Positions 50,829 through 60,438 of a DNA stretch of 64,000 nt are shown piece by piece. Numbering within the stretch: position 1 is the first letter of the stretch; every line of letters starts with the position of its first letter. Origin of the DNA: Pseudoalteromonas luteoviolacea (GTDB lineage: Bacteria > Pseudomonadota > Gammaproteobacteria > Enterobacterales > Alteromonadaceae); contig NZ_JAKFZS010000024.1 of the NCBI RefSeq assembly GCF_021654285.1, positions 31,534 through 95,533 of the forward strand. The letters are read 5' to 3'. The notes under the pieces are model-generated. The model was not told where the DNA came from. It was given only the letters and a program-made list of their open reading frames with translations, and did not search any database. Both the position numbers and the translations under genes were made by a program.

Positions 50829-52466
50829 ATGAATTTTTCAATTCATAATGCGCCCATCAGCACGCGGGCGTGGATGATAGTGGTGCTATTTGCCATTGGT
50901 TTGTTTGCTAATTCCTTGTTAGATGCCCATAACACCAACAAGCATATGCGTGCCAATTACGAGTATGGTGTGCAGCTCATCATTGAAAGCGCTCTGGGTG
51001 TGATCAACCACTATTATGAGCAAAGCCGAAGTGGTGCATTGAGCGAAGAAGAGGCAAAGCGGCTCGCTTTGGTGTCTATTTCGGCCATGCGCTTTGACAA
51101 TGGCAATTATATCTTTGTTGCCGACAAAGACGGCATACAGCTCGCATCGGGTCTTAAGCATTTATTGGGGACCAATATCTTGCCGCTCAAAGATGGGAAC
51201 GGCAAACTCTTTGTTGAAGAGCTATACGCCACCGGTAAAAGCGGCGGTGGGTTTGTTGAGTACCTTTGGAAAACATCTCCTGATGCCACAGAGCTGACGC
51301 CCAAAACCAGCTATGCGGATTATTTTCACGAATGGGATTGGATGATAGGTACGGGCATTAACATTACCGCTTTAGAAGAAGACATTGCGCAGTCGCAGAT
51401 GATCTCCTTAATGAATGTCGTCATGGTATTGGCAGTGTTATCGACCTTGGTGATTTACTTTATTCGTAGCATTACAAAGCCCATCAAGAGCACGGTATCT
51501 GCGATGCGCGACTTGGCCAGTGGCGAAGGGGACTTGACCCAGCGATTAAAAGAAGAGGGCAGCAAAGAGCTGATTGACTTGGCGCAGTACTTCAACCGCT
51601 TTGTTGGCTCCATTCAAGATATTATGCTCAGCGTCAGCGCCGCAGGCACCCAGTTGTCGGACTCAGCCAATCGCTTGTCATCCTCGGTATCATCGGTTGA
51701 TATGAATTTAAATCAACAACGAAGTGACACTGAGCAGCTTGCGGGCGCCATGAGCGAGATGCTCACAGCCGTGACCGAGGTGTCTGGCAGAACCGTGGAC
51801 GCTTCCGAGTTTAGTGTCAAAGCGGCCAAGCAAACCGAGCAAAGCTTAGAGATCATCGAATGTAATATTGAAAAATCGCAATTACTGGCACAAGACATTG
51901 GCGAAGCCAGCCAAGTGATCGCTAGGCTTGCAGCAGATAGCCGCAATGTGGATACGGTATTAGAGGTGATCCGAGGCATTGCGGAGCAAACCAACTTGCT
52001 TGCCCTTAATGCAGCGATTGAAGCGGCCCGAGCAGGCGAAGCGGGACGAGGCTTTGCGGTCGTCGCAGACGAAGTACGCACCTTGTCACTGCGCACGCAA
52101 GAGTCAACGATTGAAATTCAAACCATCATTGAGAAGCTGCAAGCGGGTGCAGAGCAAGCGGTAGAGGTAATGAGTAAAGGCGCAGAAAAAGCCTCAAATA
52201 CCTCAGAGATTTCCTCATCAGCAGGAGATGCCCTGAATGAAATTGCCCAAGAGGTTCACGCCATTCAAGGCATGAATCAACAAATATCCGCCGCCACAGA
52301 GCAGCAAACCATGACAGTGAATGGCATCAATCAAAACGTGGCGAATTTAAATGACGGCTCAACGTCCCTTGCCAGCGAGTCGACCCTAATGGCAACCGCA
52401 AGCGAAGAGCTCAGTCAGGTCTCTGAAGACATGATGAGAATGATCAACCGCTTTAAATTAGCCTAA
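50829..52466 (+). CDS. Methyl-accepting chemotaxis protein with Cache sensor
   Basis: 545 residues. One membrane span at ~12-30, then a periplasmic single-Cache (sCache_2) sensor ~40-185 (RFDNGNYIFVADKDG, WDWMIGTGI), a second span ~193-212, HAMP (~213-265) and the signalling domain with the highly conserved tip EQTNLLALNAAIEAARAGE. AAGGAGGTGTC precedes the ATG. It senses a small molecule outside the inner membrane and controls CheA. The ligand is unknown. A bidirectional terminator follows. Confidence 0.95.
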   Translation: MNFSIHNAPISTRAWMIVVLFAIGLFANSLLDAHNTNKHMRANYEYGVQLIIESALGVINHYYEQSRSGALSEEEAKRLALVSISAMRFDNGNYIFVADKDGIQLASGLKHLLGTNILPLKDGNGKLFVEELYATGKSGGGFVEYLWKTSPDATELTPKTSYADYFHEWDWMIGTGINITALEEDIAQSQMISLMNVVMVLAVLSTLVIYFIRSITKPIKSTVSAMRDLASGEGDLTQRLKEEGSKELIDLAQYFNRFVGSIQDIMLSVSAAGTQLSDSANRLSSSVSSVDMNLNQQRSDTEQLAGAMSEMLTAVTEVSGRTVDASEFSVKAAKQTEQSLEIIECNIEKSQLLAQDIGEASQVIARLAADSRNVDTVLEVIRGIAEQTNLLALNAAIEAARAGEAGRGFAVVADEVRTLSLRTQESTIEIQTIIEKLQAGAEQAVEVMSKGAEKASNTSEISSSAGDALNEIAQEVHAIQGMNQQISAATEQQTMTVNGINQNVANLNDGSTSLASESTLMATASEELSQVSEDMMRMINRFKLA

Positions 52467-52516
52467 TGGCTCGGTGGGAATGTCAGTGTTTTAAGCACTG
52501 ATATAAGAGCAAACAA

Positions 52517-52543
52517 AAAACCAGATTGAGATCTGGTTTTTTG
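52517..52543. terminator. Bidirectional terminator between chemoreceptor and membrane protein genes
   Basis: AAAACCAGAT, loop TGAG, ATCTGGTTTT with A-run and T-run on either side; it serves both convergent genes. Confidence 0.88.
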
Positions 52544-52553
52544 TTTTAGGTTT

Positions 52554-53156
52554 TTAGGAGGTCTCTCGTTTTTGAGAGTTGCTTTTGAGCTCTGGTGAGC
52601 AAATCATCATGGTTAACAACCCTCCACTGCACAGTGCCCATGAGATATAGATCAACCCTTCGAAATTGTCATAAATTAAAGTCCACGACTTCATATTAAA
52701 ATATGTCCAGGCAATATGCTCTAACATTGCAAGTAGATAAATTAATGAACAATAAATAAATAGCCAATGAAAAATTCCATCAAAATTAGTTAATTGGATT
52801 TGAGGAGATTTAGAAATTAGTCTAGAAAGCTGTACACGAAATATTAGGACACACACTGTAATCAAACTGAAAGCCATTTGTGTTCCATAAATTACGATTC
52901 CTTGTAACAGCGGGTTTTCTTCAGGCGTAACATGATTTATCAAGCCACGCTCAAAGATAATGTAAGTTGTGCTGGATGCGACAAAGATATATCCAGCGAT
53001 ATGGGTCATATTAGTATCTTTTTTGTATCTACCATAAAGTGTGCATATAAATAACAATACTAAGTATTGTGGTGTGACTAAGCGATCATCCCATAGCTGA
53101 ATGTAAAAATATGCAATTGCCGCAATACTTAATAAAATTATATATGAGAGTTTCAT
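52554..53156 (-). CDS. Hypothetical membrane protein, six spans
   Basis: 200 residues with about six hydrophobic spans, e.g. IILLSIAAIAYFYIQLW, YLVLLFICTLYG and LLQGIVIYGTQMAF. No transporter or enzyme motif found. It is the last gene of a tight minus-strand unit: the 53-residue ORF ends 13 bp before its start. The pair of tiny ORFs upstream suggests a peptide/immunity-type arrangement, but this is only a guess. Confidence 0.7.
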   Translation of the reverse strand: MKLSYIILLSIAAIAYFYIQLWDDRLVTPQYLVLLFICTLYGRYKKDTNMTHIAGYIFVASSTTYIIFERGLINHVTPEENPLLQGIVIYGTQMAFSLITVCVLIFRVQLSRLISKSPQIQLTNFDGIFHWLFIYCSLIYLLAMLEHIAWTYFNMKSWTLIYDNFEGLIYISWALCSGGLLTMMICSPELKSNSQKRETS

Positions 53157-53169
53157 TTTTTATCCAAGA

Positions 53170-53331
53170 CTAAAGTTTAGCTTTTTTCCCCAACAAATAC
53201 GTAACTTTAATAGAAGGTTCTTCTTGGAATCCTTTGACAGACACTGTTCTAGGCATTTTCTTGGCTGCTAAGCCACCAAAAATTGCATGACAGTCTTTTT
53301 GCGTTAATTTACGGGTGGGGTTTCTGTTCAT
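53170..53331 (-). CDS. Tiny hypothetical protein, 53 residues
   Basis: Read by hand. The frame runs from the ATG at 53331 (MNRNPTRKLTQKDCHAIFGG) to a TAG at 53170 and ends in TYLLGKKAKL. It is basic, with one Cys. It begins 6 bp after the stop of the 47-residue ORF and ends 13 bp before the membrane protein gene, which supports co-transcription. No family recognised. Confidence 0.5.
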   Translation of the reverse strand: MNRNPTRKLTQKDCHAIFGGLAAKKMPRTVSVKGFQEEPSIKVTYLLGKKAKL

Positions 53332-53337
53332 TACTTT

Positions 53338-53481
53338 TCACTCCATTTTTATGATTGCTGAAGGCAATTTCACTCTAAACTTTCTAAGCGTTTTGCATGT
53401 ATCATCATCGAAAATATAACTTGGTTTTTTGGAGGTAAGCGTTTCAAGTGATGCGTTTATAAAACATAGTGACTGTTTCAT
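53338..53481 (-). CDS. Tiny hypothetical protein, 47 residues
   Basis: Starts at the ATG at 53481 (MKQSLCFINASLETLTSKKP), preceded by AGGAAG at about 8 bp, a good ribosome site. It ends in KLPSAIIKME. Two Cys. It is first in the unit with the 53-residue ORF and the six-span membrane protein. No family recognised. Confidence 0.5.
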   Translation of the reverse strand: MKQSLCFINASLETLTSKKPSYIFDDDTCKTLRKFRVKLPSAIIKME

Positions 53482-54008
53482 TATGCGTCTTCCTGTACTT
53501 AACCTTGTACCACTCAACAAATCATATTTGATAAACCGGAGCTAGCAGCGTAAATTAGCTCTCAGTATATTGTTAATACACAAGCTAAAAGAGAGAAATC
53601 CATATAATAATCTTTAACCTGTCAATGATTGTTACCACAGGCAGGCTTGTCTACCATTGCTAAAGTCTTTTCCTTGTTATGTTGTAATTGAAATATTTAT
53701 AAGTTATGAAAAATATTATTTTAACAATGTTGCATCTTAATTTAAACAGTTCGGTTTGTTTTAAACTTAGAGGATTATGACCTTTCTAATTTATCATCCT
53801 TTATAGCTAACTATTACACGATATTTCTAAATAGTCGAAAGGTCAACGGTTTGTTTACAATATTGTGGCGTGAATCAGGTTTTTGGGCTTTTTTGTGAAA
53901 AAAACGTATCGTATTTTATGGTGTGGATCTTGGTTGAAAGCCAAACCGCAGCTCAGTTTTAGAGCAAAGACGAGAGAGAAGGTCGTTTAGTGATTGTTGT
54001 TATTTCTA
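53482..54008. other. AT-rich non-coding gap
   Basis: About 530 bp, very AT-rich. It should contain the promoter for the tiny-ORF unit. No other ORF or structure supported. Confidence 0.5.
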
Positions 54009-54036
54009 TTTTCCCTCAACTTGCGTTGAGGGAAAA
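54009..54036. terminator. 12-bp perfect hairpin after the PD40 gene
   Basis: TTTTCCCTCAAC, loop TTGC, GTTGAGGGAAAA. It lies 34 bp beyond the minus-strand stop. The flanking U-tract is part of the stem itself, so termination strength is uncertain. Confidence 0.6.
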
Positions 54037-54069
54037 AAGAGTGTGCTTCACAGGTTGATGAGCGCTGTA

Positions 54070-54942
54070 TTATTGCTTTGATTTTAGCGTGTCGATGATT
54101 TTGGCATCGACCCAATGTGGGCCGCCAACGACATATCGGCTGCCATCTGCGTTGGTTTTGACATCGCCTTTCCAAAAAAATAGGTATTTACCATCTGGGG
54201 TTACCTTGGGTCTTTGCTCATAAAGCGGGGTATTGATTTTATCGCCCATATTAATCGCTTTGCCCCAAGAGCCATCTTTTTGTTTAAAGCTAATATAGAT
54301 ATCTGGGGTGCTTTCTCCTTCTTTTTCGGCGTCCCACATTAAATAGGACTCATCTGGGGCAACAAAGGGATGTGCAATGTATTTGCCTTGGTTGACCGCG
54401 TCACTCATTTTGATTGGGGTTTCATACTGGCCGTCAATAAGGCGCGAATAACTCATGTGCCCGCTGCCATCTTTTAAATCTAACTCATAAAAAAATTGGG
54501 TGCCTGCTGATGAGGTTGTGTAGCCCACCACGGGGATGTCTTTGAACACGGCTTGCTGCTTGAGTGTTTCAACACTTGGGCTAAATTGCTCGTTATAGGT
54601 TTTGGCGGCCTCTGCTGAGACAAGGTGTTGGTGCCATTGGTTGTTATGGTGCTTTATGACATATAAGTCAGGATAGGCGCCTTTTTCGTAACGCGTGAAA
54701 GACAGTGCGCTCATATCAGGTAAAAACAGCACTTCACTTTCAAGTGTCTGCTCTGTGCTAACAAGTCCCGGTGCGAATGGCTTTGGGGTTAAGCCGGGCG
54801 GTGTTTGCCCAAGGTAGGGCCCGGTAACCGAGAGCAACTTAGTTGAGGTGCTGCTCGGCGAGTTTTGTGCTGCAGCGGCTGTACTGGTCATTAATAATAG
54901 CGTGAGTGCAATGGCGCTTTGTGGTTGTAATGGTTTGCTCAT
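54070..54942 (-). CDS. Secreted PD40/WD40-like protein
   Basis: 290 residues with a signal peptide (ending near TAAAA). The mature part opens with YLGQTPPGLTPKPFAPGLVS and contains PD40-type repeats: HPFVAPDESYLMWDAEKEG and RPKVTPDGKYLFFWKGD. This is a partial beta-propeller found in TolB-like periplasmic proteins. No catalytic residues recognised. It is divergent from the ToxR-like gene at 55262, and the 319-bp gap may be shared control DNA. Confidence 0.8.
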   Translation of the reverse strand: MSKPLQPQSAIALTLLLMTSTAAAAQNSPSSTSTKLLSVTGPYLGQTPPGLTPKPFAPGLVSTEQTLESEVLFLPDMSALSFTRYEKGAYPDLYVIKHHNNQWHQHLVSAEAAKTYNEQFSPSVETLKQQAVFKDIPVVGYTTSSAGTQFFYELDLKDGSGHMSYSRLIDGQYETPIKMSDAVNQGKYIAHPFVAPDESYLMWDAEKEGESTPDIYISFKQKDGSWGKAINMGDKINTPLYEQRPKVTPDGKYLFFWKGDVKTNADGSRYVVGGPHWVDAKIIDTLKSKQ

Positions 54943-55261
54943 AATAGCCTCTTTGTTAAACGCAATGACATCAAGGTGACATGCACACTGGTACTGGACA
55001 ACTTAAAGCACCTTAAATCTTCCAAAATATGGGGTTTAGTTGTTTTTTATAAAATATATTTATATATTTCAGTTTGTTATAAGTGATTTGGATCTGTATA
55101 AGTATTAACCTGTGGTTCAGCGATGTGTTTGGAGAATGAGAAAATACATCGTTAGGGGTTATTGATATGCTTATGTTTGCGTAGCACAATGCCTGTATCA
55201 CCATATTGACTCAACGTGATTAACGCACGTGTAAAAAAGAATAATAAAAATAGGTCTCTAA
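54943..55261. other. Divergent intergenic region
   Basis: About 320 bp between the PD40 gene (minus) and the ToxR-like TPR gene (plus), AT-rich around 55040-55080. No ORF supported. Confidence 0.5.
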
Positions 55262-57550
55262 ATGGACAATCGCCACTCAGAACATGTGCCGAATACAGAA
55301 TGTGATACGCCTTTATTGGCGCATGCCTATCAGCTAGGCCCATGGCAGATATGCCCGAAAACCAATCGCATAAAAAACGAGTCGCATACATGTGTACTTG
55401 ATAACAAGAGCATGCAACTCCTGCTGTTGTTAATTAAACACGCCGGTCAAACAGTTGATAAAGCATCTATTTTTGAGCAGGTTTGGGCGGGTAAAGTGGT
55501 GTCTGCGGATATTTTGTCTGTCACCATGAGTAAGATCCGCAAAGCCCTCAATGATGATGCGCGCAATCCCAAGTTTATCAAAACCATCCCCAATGAAGGC
55601 TATGTTTTGATAGCGCCTGTTGACGTTATTGCGCAGTCAAACGAGAAGACTGCGCAATTTGGGTATATCAAGTATGGTGCAATGTGTGTGCTGTTACTTA
55701 TTATTATAGTGGTTTGGTTAGGACGACTGACAAGTGACTCAGCCAGCGCCGCGCAGGTTAATGTGAACTCCATCGCGGTTTTACCATTTGAAGATTTAAG
55801 TCCGATGCAAGATAGTCGCTATTTTGCAACGGGTTTGTCGGATGGCATTATTCATCAGTTAGCGCAGATTAAATCGCTTAAAGTGATCTCCCGTGACTCT
55901 TCATTTGCTTATCAAAGCAGTGATAATGCCACAGAGGTCGGCAAGGCGCTGCAAGTTGACGCTGTTTTGACGGGCAATATACAAAAAATGGCAGAGCAAA
56001 TACGGGTGCAAGTGCGTGTAATTGATACGCAAACAGGCCAACTGCTGTGGTCAAAAATCTTTGATGAAAACAGCAAAAACAGTTTTAAGCTGCAAGATGA
56101 AGTGAGTGCTCATTTACTTGGTGTGGTCTATCCTGATTCAATCTCTTCTAAACCCATTATAAAAAGCCTCGATGCGCAAGCCTATGAATGGTATCTGATG
56201 GGGCAATATCATTGGCGCCAACGCAGCCCCGATGCGCTGCAACAGGCAGTGAGTTACTTTCAACACAGTTTGGAACTTGAACCGGATTATGTCGATGCCC
56301 ATATTGGTTTGGCTGTGAGTTATGCATTGTCCCATACCTATGGCAGCATGCCTGAGCTTAAAGCCATTGAGGCGGCGATGCCCCATATTACACATGCGCT
56401 GCAACTGGCCCCTGATTCGGCCATGGGGCAGGCCGCTTATGGCATGATTTTGTCAGACAAGGCCAAAGCAACGGGGGATTTTGCGCTTTACCGACAGGCA
56501 GAAGCGGCCTTGGTGCGAGCCCTTGAGATTGAAAACAGCGCCATGACACATCTTTGGTACGCCACCTTATTGGCTCGCCTTGGTAAGCAACAAGAGGCTG
56601 TAGCGCATTTAGAGCAGGCCATCGTACTCAACCCATTGTCGGCCTCATTAAAACGTGAACTGAGCTTTTTATTAACGGCAATGAATAAGTCAGACTCGGC
56701 ACAGCGTATGTATCAGCATGCGCTTTTGCAACAAACGGATGCAAAGACGCGGTGGCTGGATTTTGCCAAAGTGCATCGACATAGCAAAGACTCCATTTTA
56801 GCCATGTTGGCGTGGCAGCAACAGACGCCTGAGTTATTTGAGAGCTGTAGTAGTATCGAGGTGTGTGAACAGCAAGTATTGGCCTACTTGAGTGTTGGCG
56901 CTACGCAGGCAGCCCAAGTGCTGTTAAACAAAATGCAGCCATTACATGGCCACTTTAGGCATTCACTCACGCTTTTTGAGCTTGGCTCCCAGCAGCAAGA
57001 TGCGCAAATATTGGCATTGATCCATGCAAGGGTGTTTAAGCTGCCCTATAACGCACAGGCAAGGTTTGAGTTGGCCCACGCTCAGTTTCGTGCAGCGCAA
57101 TTTAAGGCAGCCAAAAATACGCTCTTGCAATTGTACCCCCAGTGGCAAAACCAACGCTTGGGTGAGTCTTTTTCGGTGACGGCTGATAATTATCAAGCGG
57201 TGACTTTATACGCGGCGACTTTAAAGCAATTACATGATGTCGAAAGTGCAGAGCGACTTTTACATGCGGTAAAGACATTTATTCTGCAAGGCGATGCACT
57301 CGACCGTGCTCAAGCGCAGCTGGTATTGGCGCAGGTGCATGCTCAGATAGGGCATACCTCACAGGCTTTGGCATACTTAAATACTGCACTTAAACTGGGC
57401 TGGATGGACTCGTTTAATCAGCAGTGGTGGACGCTTGAGCGTGATCATTTGCTCGCGCCATTACACAATGATGCACAGTTTTCTGATTTATTAAAACAGC
57501 ATATAAAAAATAAGGCGCTACTGCGTATTGCAATCGAGCAGGAGAATTGA
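55262..57550 (+). CDS. ToxR/CadC-like regulator with TolB-like domain and TPR repeats
   Basis: 762 residues. A winged helix of OmpR/PhoB type at ~25-115 (SMQLLLLLIKHAGQTVDKAS, FIKTIPNEGYVL) is followed by a membrane span at ~140-156. A TolB/FlgO-like domain follows (~168-300; IAVLPFEDLSPMQDSRYFAT, QVRVIDTQTGQLLWSKIF). TPR repeats cover ~310-750. This is a common Alteromonadales and Shewanella architecture for membrane-bound one-component regulators. Signal and targets are unknown; the divergent PD40 gene is a possible target. Confidence 0.88.
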   Translation: MDNRHSEHVPNTECDTPLLAHAYQLGPWQICPKTNRIKNESHTCVLDNKSMQLLLLLIKHAGQTVDKASIFEQVWAGKVVSADILSVTMSKIRKALNDDARNPKFIKTIPNEGYVLIAPVDVIAQSNEKTAQFGYIKYGAMCVLLLIIIVVWLGRLTSDSASAAQVNVNSIAVLPFEDLSPMQDSRYFATGLSDGIIHQLAQIKSLKVISRDSSFAYQSSDNATEVGKALQVDAVLTGNIQKMAEQIRVQVRVIDTQTGQLLWSKIFDENSKNSFKLQDEVSAHLLGVVYPDSISSKPIIKSLDAQAYEWYLMGQYHWRQRSPDALQQAVSYFQHSLELEPDYVDAHIGLAVSYALSHTYGSMPELKAIEAAMPHITHALQLAPDSAMGQAAYGMILSDKAKATGDFALYRQAEAALVRALEIENSAMTHLWYATLLARLGKQQEAVAHLEQAIVLNPLSASLKRELSFLLTAMNKSDSAQRMYQHALLQQTDAKTRWLDFAKVHRHSKDSILAMLAWQQQTPELFESCSSIEVCEQQVLAYLSVGATQAAQVLLNKMQPLHGHFRHSLTLFELGSQQQDAQILALIHARVFKLPYNAQARFELAHAQFRAAQFKAAKNTLLQLYPQWQNQRLGESFSVTADNYQAVTLYAATLKQLHDVESAERLLHAVKTFILQGDALDRAQAQLVLAQVHAQIGHTSQALAYLNTALKLGWMDSFNQQWWTLERDHLLAPLHNDAQFSDLLKQHIKNKALLRIAIEQEN

Positions 57551-57625
57551 TGGTTTATTTAAGTAGATATAAACGCAGGCAGTAAGGTTAGAATGAATTA
57601 TCGCAGCGTTATATGACCTTGCAAA

Positions 57626-57650
57626 GCCCAAGCTGTCAATGTGCTTGGGC
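57626..57650. terminator. Hairpin between convergent regulator and sodC genes
   Basis: GCCCAAGC, 9-nt loop, GCTTGGGC; a perfect 8-bp stem. TGTTTTATTATTT follows on the plus strand. Confidence 0.75.
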
Positions 57651-57660
57651 ATGTGTTTTA

Positions 57661-58194
57661 TTATTTACCAGGAAGCACAAGCCCGCATCCTATTCTGCTA
57701 CCAGAGCCGCCAATCGGCTGTGTTAAGTGGTCGTCTTGATTCGCGTGGATCATCAATACAGAGCCATCTTCATCAAGCAGCGCTGGTTTATTGCCTCGGC
57801 CACTGACAGATACCAACTCGGTATACAGCTCAACGTGCACAGAACCATCCTTGCGGACAATCAGGTTTGGTAAGTTACCTTCATGGGGGCCTTTTGGATG
57901 GTAATAACCATGTGGTTTGCCTGATGGCATGATATGGCCTTTGGCTTTTTTAAAGTGATGCTGGTCAACACAAGTGCCGACTTCGTGAAAGTGCATGCCA
58001 TGTTTGCCAGCGGGTAGGTCATTGGCAATGATTTCAATCACGACACCTTCATTGCCCTGTGTGTACTGTGCAGTACCGACTTGCTTGCCTTGGTTATTGA
58101 TAATTTTACTGTGCGCAGCCTCGCCAATTTGATGCTCGGCGTGCACGTGAGCTGAGAGTGCTGCAAAAGACAGGGCTAAAAATGTTTTTTTCAT
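57661..58194 (-). CDS. sodC: Cu/Zn superoxide dismutase, periplasmic
   Basis: 177 residues from the ATG at 58194, where a signal peptide starts (MKKTFLALSFAALSAHVHA). A longer frame upstream adds 15 unlikely residues. Copper ligands are in HGMHFHEVGTC, the zinc region in HHFKKAKGHIMPSGKPHGYY, and the C-terminal IGGSGSRIGCG carries the second Cys of the disulfide and the conserved Arg. It converts superoxide to peroxide and oxygen in the periplasm. Length and motifs are as in bacterial SodC. A hairpin separates it from the convergent regulator. Confidence 0.95.
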   Translation of the reverse strand: MKKTFLALSFAALSAHVHAEHQIGEAAHSKIINNQGKQVGTAQYTQGNEGVVIEIIANDLPAGKHGMHFHEVGTCVDQHHFKKAKGHIMPSGKPHGYYHPKGPHEGNLPNLIVRKDGSVHVELYTELVSVSGRGNKPALLDEDGSVLMIHANQDDHLTQPIGGSGSRIGCGLVLPGK

Positions 58195-58738
58195 TTTCCA
58201 TTCCTTAATAAATTCACCCGTATGTTGTGTGTGGGGCAAACAGGCATTAACTATTTAGCATGAGCGCTAAAAATTTGAATGCATTGAAGATACGATAGGG
58301 CGCTAATATATGATCATGTATAGAATTATAAAACCGAGTATCTACAGGGTTATTAGGGTTTACTACTTTCTTGATGGGTTAATATAAATAAAAAAGACCT
58401 TGTAAAAGTGAGGGAAGAGGAATGTGTTGTACGGTTTTAATACAAGGTGTCTGTTTTTTAGTCTTTATTGAAGGGTTTAAGGAGTGCTAAATCTAGGTTT
58501 TTATTTTTTGATTTTTAATTTCATCTATTAACTTTTAGTCTTTATGTTTTTTGAATATGAATTTAAATACTCATCGGTTTTATATGGCCTGTTATTTTTG
58601 TCAGTGTGATGGGTTTTTATATTAAAAATTTAATATTTGATTTTTGAGGCTTTGTAATGACTTTTAATTTCTTTGAAAGTTAACAGTGTTTTGTTAAATT
58701 AACGCTTGAAATTAATTCTAGGAAAGGAATTACTTTAA
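58195..58738. other. AT-rich non-coding gap
   Basis: About 545 bp, strongly AT-rich, between the divergent sodC and 58739 genes. No ORF or repeat supported. Confidence 0.5.
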
Positions 58739-59917
58739 ATGGACGCCTCATATAGAATCGTATTTAAAGGACAAACCCAGCCAAATATCAATATTGATAA
58801 TGCTAAAAGTGAACTATGCAAATTAATGGGGTTATCGCCACAATCGTGCGATAAGCTATTTAGTGGGCAAGCGTTTGCGTTAGTTAAAAACCTCACCAAA
58901 CAAGAAGCTGATATACAGCTAGACAAGCTGCAATCAATTGGGCTTATTGTATATTTAAAAGGTGGTGATAGCGCTATTCAGCCGGAAAATCCATCCAATA
59001 ATTTAAATTTAGGTGGATTTTCTAACACAGTTAAAAAATCTTTATCAAGTGCTTCAGATGCATGTAAAAGTGCGACCAGTGTGCTTAAAAATAAAGCGAA
59101 TAAAGCAAACTCTGGCAGCAGTAGGAAACCTGCGTCGGGTAGTACTCAATCAGTTTCTAAGAAAAAGAAACCTAACCTTTGGCAAAGGCAATACTTTAAG
59201 ATTGTTGCTTACATTAGTTTCTTTTGGGCAACAGTGTCGATTATTGCGGCGATTTTATTTACGACCGGGGCCAGTGTAAATATTATGGATGCGCTCATTG
59301 GGCCAGATGTTGAAAATCAAGAAACGACGTACCACTACTTAGCTGATTATTTAAAACAGCAAGAAGAGCAAAAGTATGCTGTGGACGAAGAGGGCGGCAG
59401 TTACGAAAGTGCGATAAACGCCTCTATCGAAGAGCAAAAACTATTAGCGGCAGAAGCAAAAATTATTGATGACTACTTTAAACAGTTTGAAATTAATATT
59501 AATGCGTATGCAAAAGAGCTTGGACAGCAGTCTTTGAAAGGCTCTGGTCAACGAAAGCGATTGAAAAGCACATTTACCAAGCTGGATAAAAATACGCAAG
59601 AGCATGCTTTTTGGAAAGACATCGTGGCCTTTACCAAAGATCTCTCTGAAGATGCGACGTCTTTGGAGCAACTAAAAGACAAAAATATGCGCAAAGTGGA
59701 GTGGATGGATGCCGTTAAATGGTTTGTTAAAAGGTATACCGCCAATCTAGAAGCGCAAAAGCAGGCAGAAAAGCAACAAGATCAAAAATTGGTCAGTGTG
59801 TTTGACGCAGTAGGCCCACAGTTGATAGCCATCGGTGTGACATTTGGCATGTTTATGAACTTCACCATGATCTTGGCATTGCTGCGGATCGAGCGAAATA
59901 CAAGGATTGAGGCATAA
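58739..59917 (+). CDS. Two-span membrane protein, unknown
   Basis: 392 residues. A small N-terminal domain (~1-75: YRIVFKGQTQPNINIDNAKS and ADIQLDKLQSIGLIVYLKGG) is of the kind found on many uncharacterised membrane proteins of marine gammaproteobacteria. A Ser/Lys-rich linker (~85-155) leads to a membrane span at ~160-185, a charged helical middle and a second span near ~360-382. Catalytic motifs are absent. GAAAGGAATT lies before the ATG. Function unknown. Confidence 0.7.
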   Translation: MDASYRIVFKGQTQPNINIDNAKSELCKLMGLSPQSCDKLFSGQAFALVKNLTKQEADIQLDKLQSIGLIVYLKGGDSAIQPENPSNNLNLGGFSNTVKKSLSSASDACKSATSVLKNKANKANSGSSRKPASGSTQSVSKKKKPNLWQRQYFKIVAYISFFWATVSIIAAILFTTGASVNIMDALIGPDVENQETTYHYLADYLKQQEEQKYAVDEEGGSYESAINASIEEQKLLAAEAKIIDDYFKQFEININAYAKELGQQSLKGSGQRKRLKSTFTKLDKNTQEHAFWKDIVAFTKDLSEDATSLEQLKDKNMRKVEWMDAVKWFVKRYTANLEAQKQAEKQQDQKLVSVFDAVGPQLIAIGVTFGMFMNFTMILALLRIERNTRIEA

Positions 59918-59944
59918 TCAAGCCGAACTCCCTTGTTTAACCCT

Positions 59945-60016
59945 ATTGCCGCTTTCGCTGTTTAAAGCGGCAATATGAGTAAACACTGATTGAGTTAAGC
60001 AGTGTTTACCTTCTTT
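59945..60016. terminator. Two adjacent terminator hairpins between convergent genes
   Basis: ATTGCCGCTTT/AAAGCGGCAAT (59945-59974) and GTAAACACTG/CAGTGTTTAC (59979-60009), the second followed by CTTCTTTTT. They lie between genes ending at 59917 (plus) and 60038 (minus). Confidence 0.85.
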
Positions 60017-60037
60017 TTAAAGCAAACATGGGTGGCT

Positions 60038-60346
60038 TTAATCTTCAGGTCCATTCATAGTAAACACCAAGTGTTTGCGCATATCTTTTAAGATCACCCC
60101 TTTTTTCACCATGGCGGCACTTAGGCGCTTCTGCCATTTGAGTAGATCTGGTTTTGCAGCTTCTAATGCTTGTTCATTTTCGAACTGAAAGCACAGTAAT
60201 AAAGAGCTGGGGAATAGATGAAACTCCATATCAAACCAACATTGCAGCATACCTGGGATTTCTTCACGCGCTTGTGCTTCGAGTCTGTCAGCAACATCAA
60301 GTACCAGTGCTTGTTGTTTTTCTTGCACTTTAGAGAGTTTTTTCAT
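60038..60346 (-). CDS. Conserved hypothetical protein, 102 residues
   Basis: Start set at the ATG at 60346 (MKKLSKVQEKQQALVLDVAD), which has GGAG about 8 bp upstream; the longer frame adds 27 residues without a ribosome site. Helical N-terminus, then LQCWFDMEFHLFPSSLLLCF and a basic C-terminus. Cytoplasmic. No family assigned with confidence. Confidence 0.7.
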   Translation of the reverse strand: MKKLSKVQEKQQALVLDVADRLEAQAREEIPGMLQCWFDMEFHLFPSSLLLCFQFENEQALEAAKPDLLKWQKRLSAAMVKKGVILKDMRKHLVFTMNGPED

Positions 60347-60438
60347 TTTTGAGCTCCGATCCAGCTTTAAAATAGGTTGGCAGTGCTGCGGATTATACCC
60401 AAGTAAGGCTAGGGACAACAACGTCAAAGCACCGCGCT

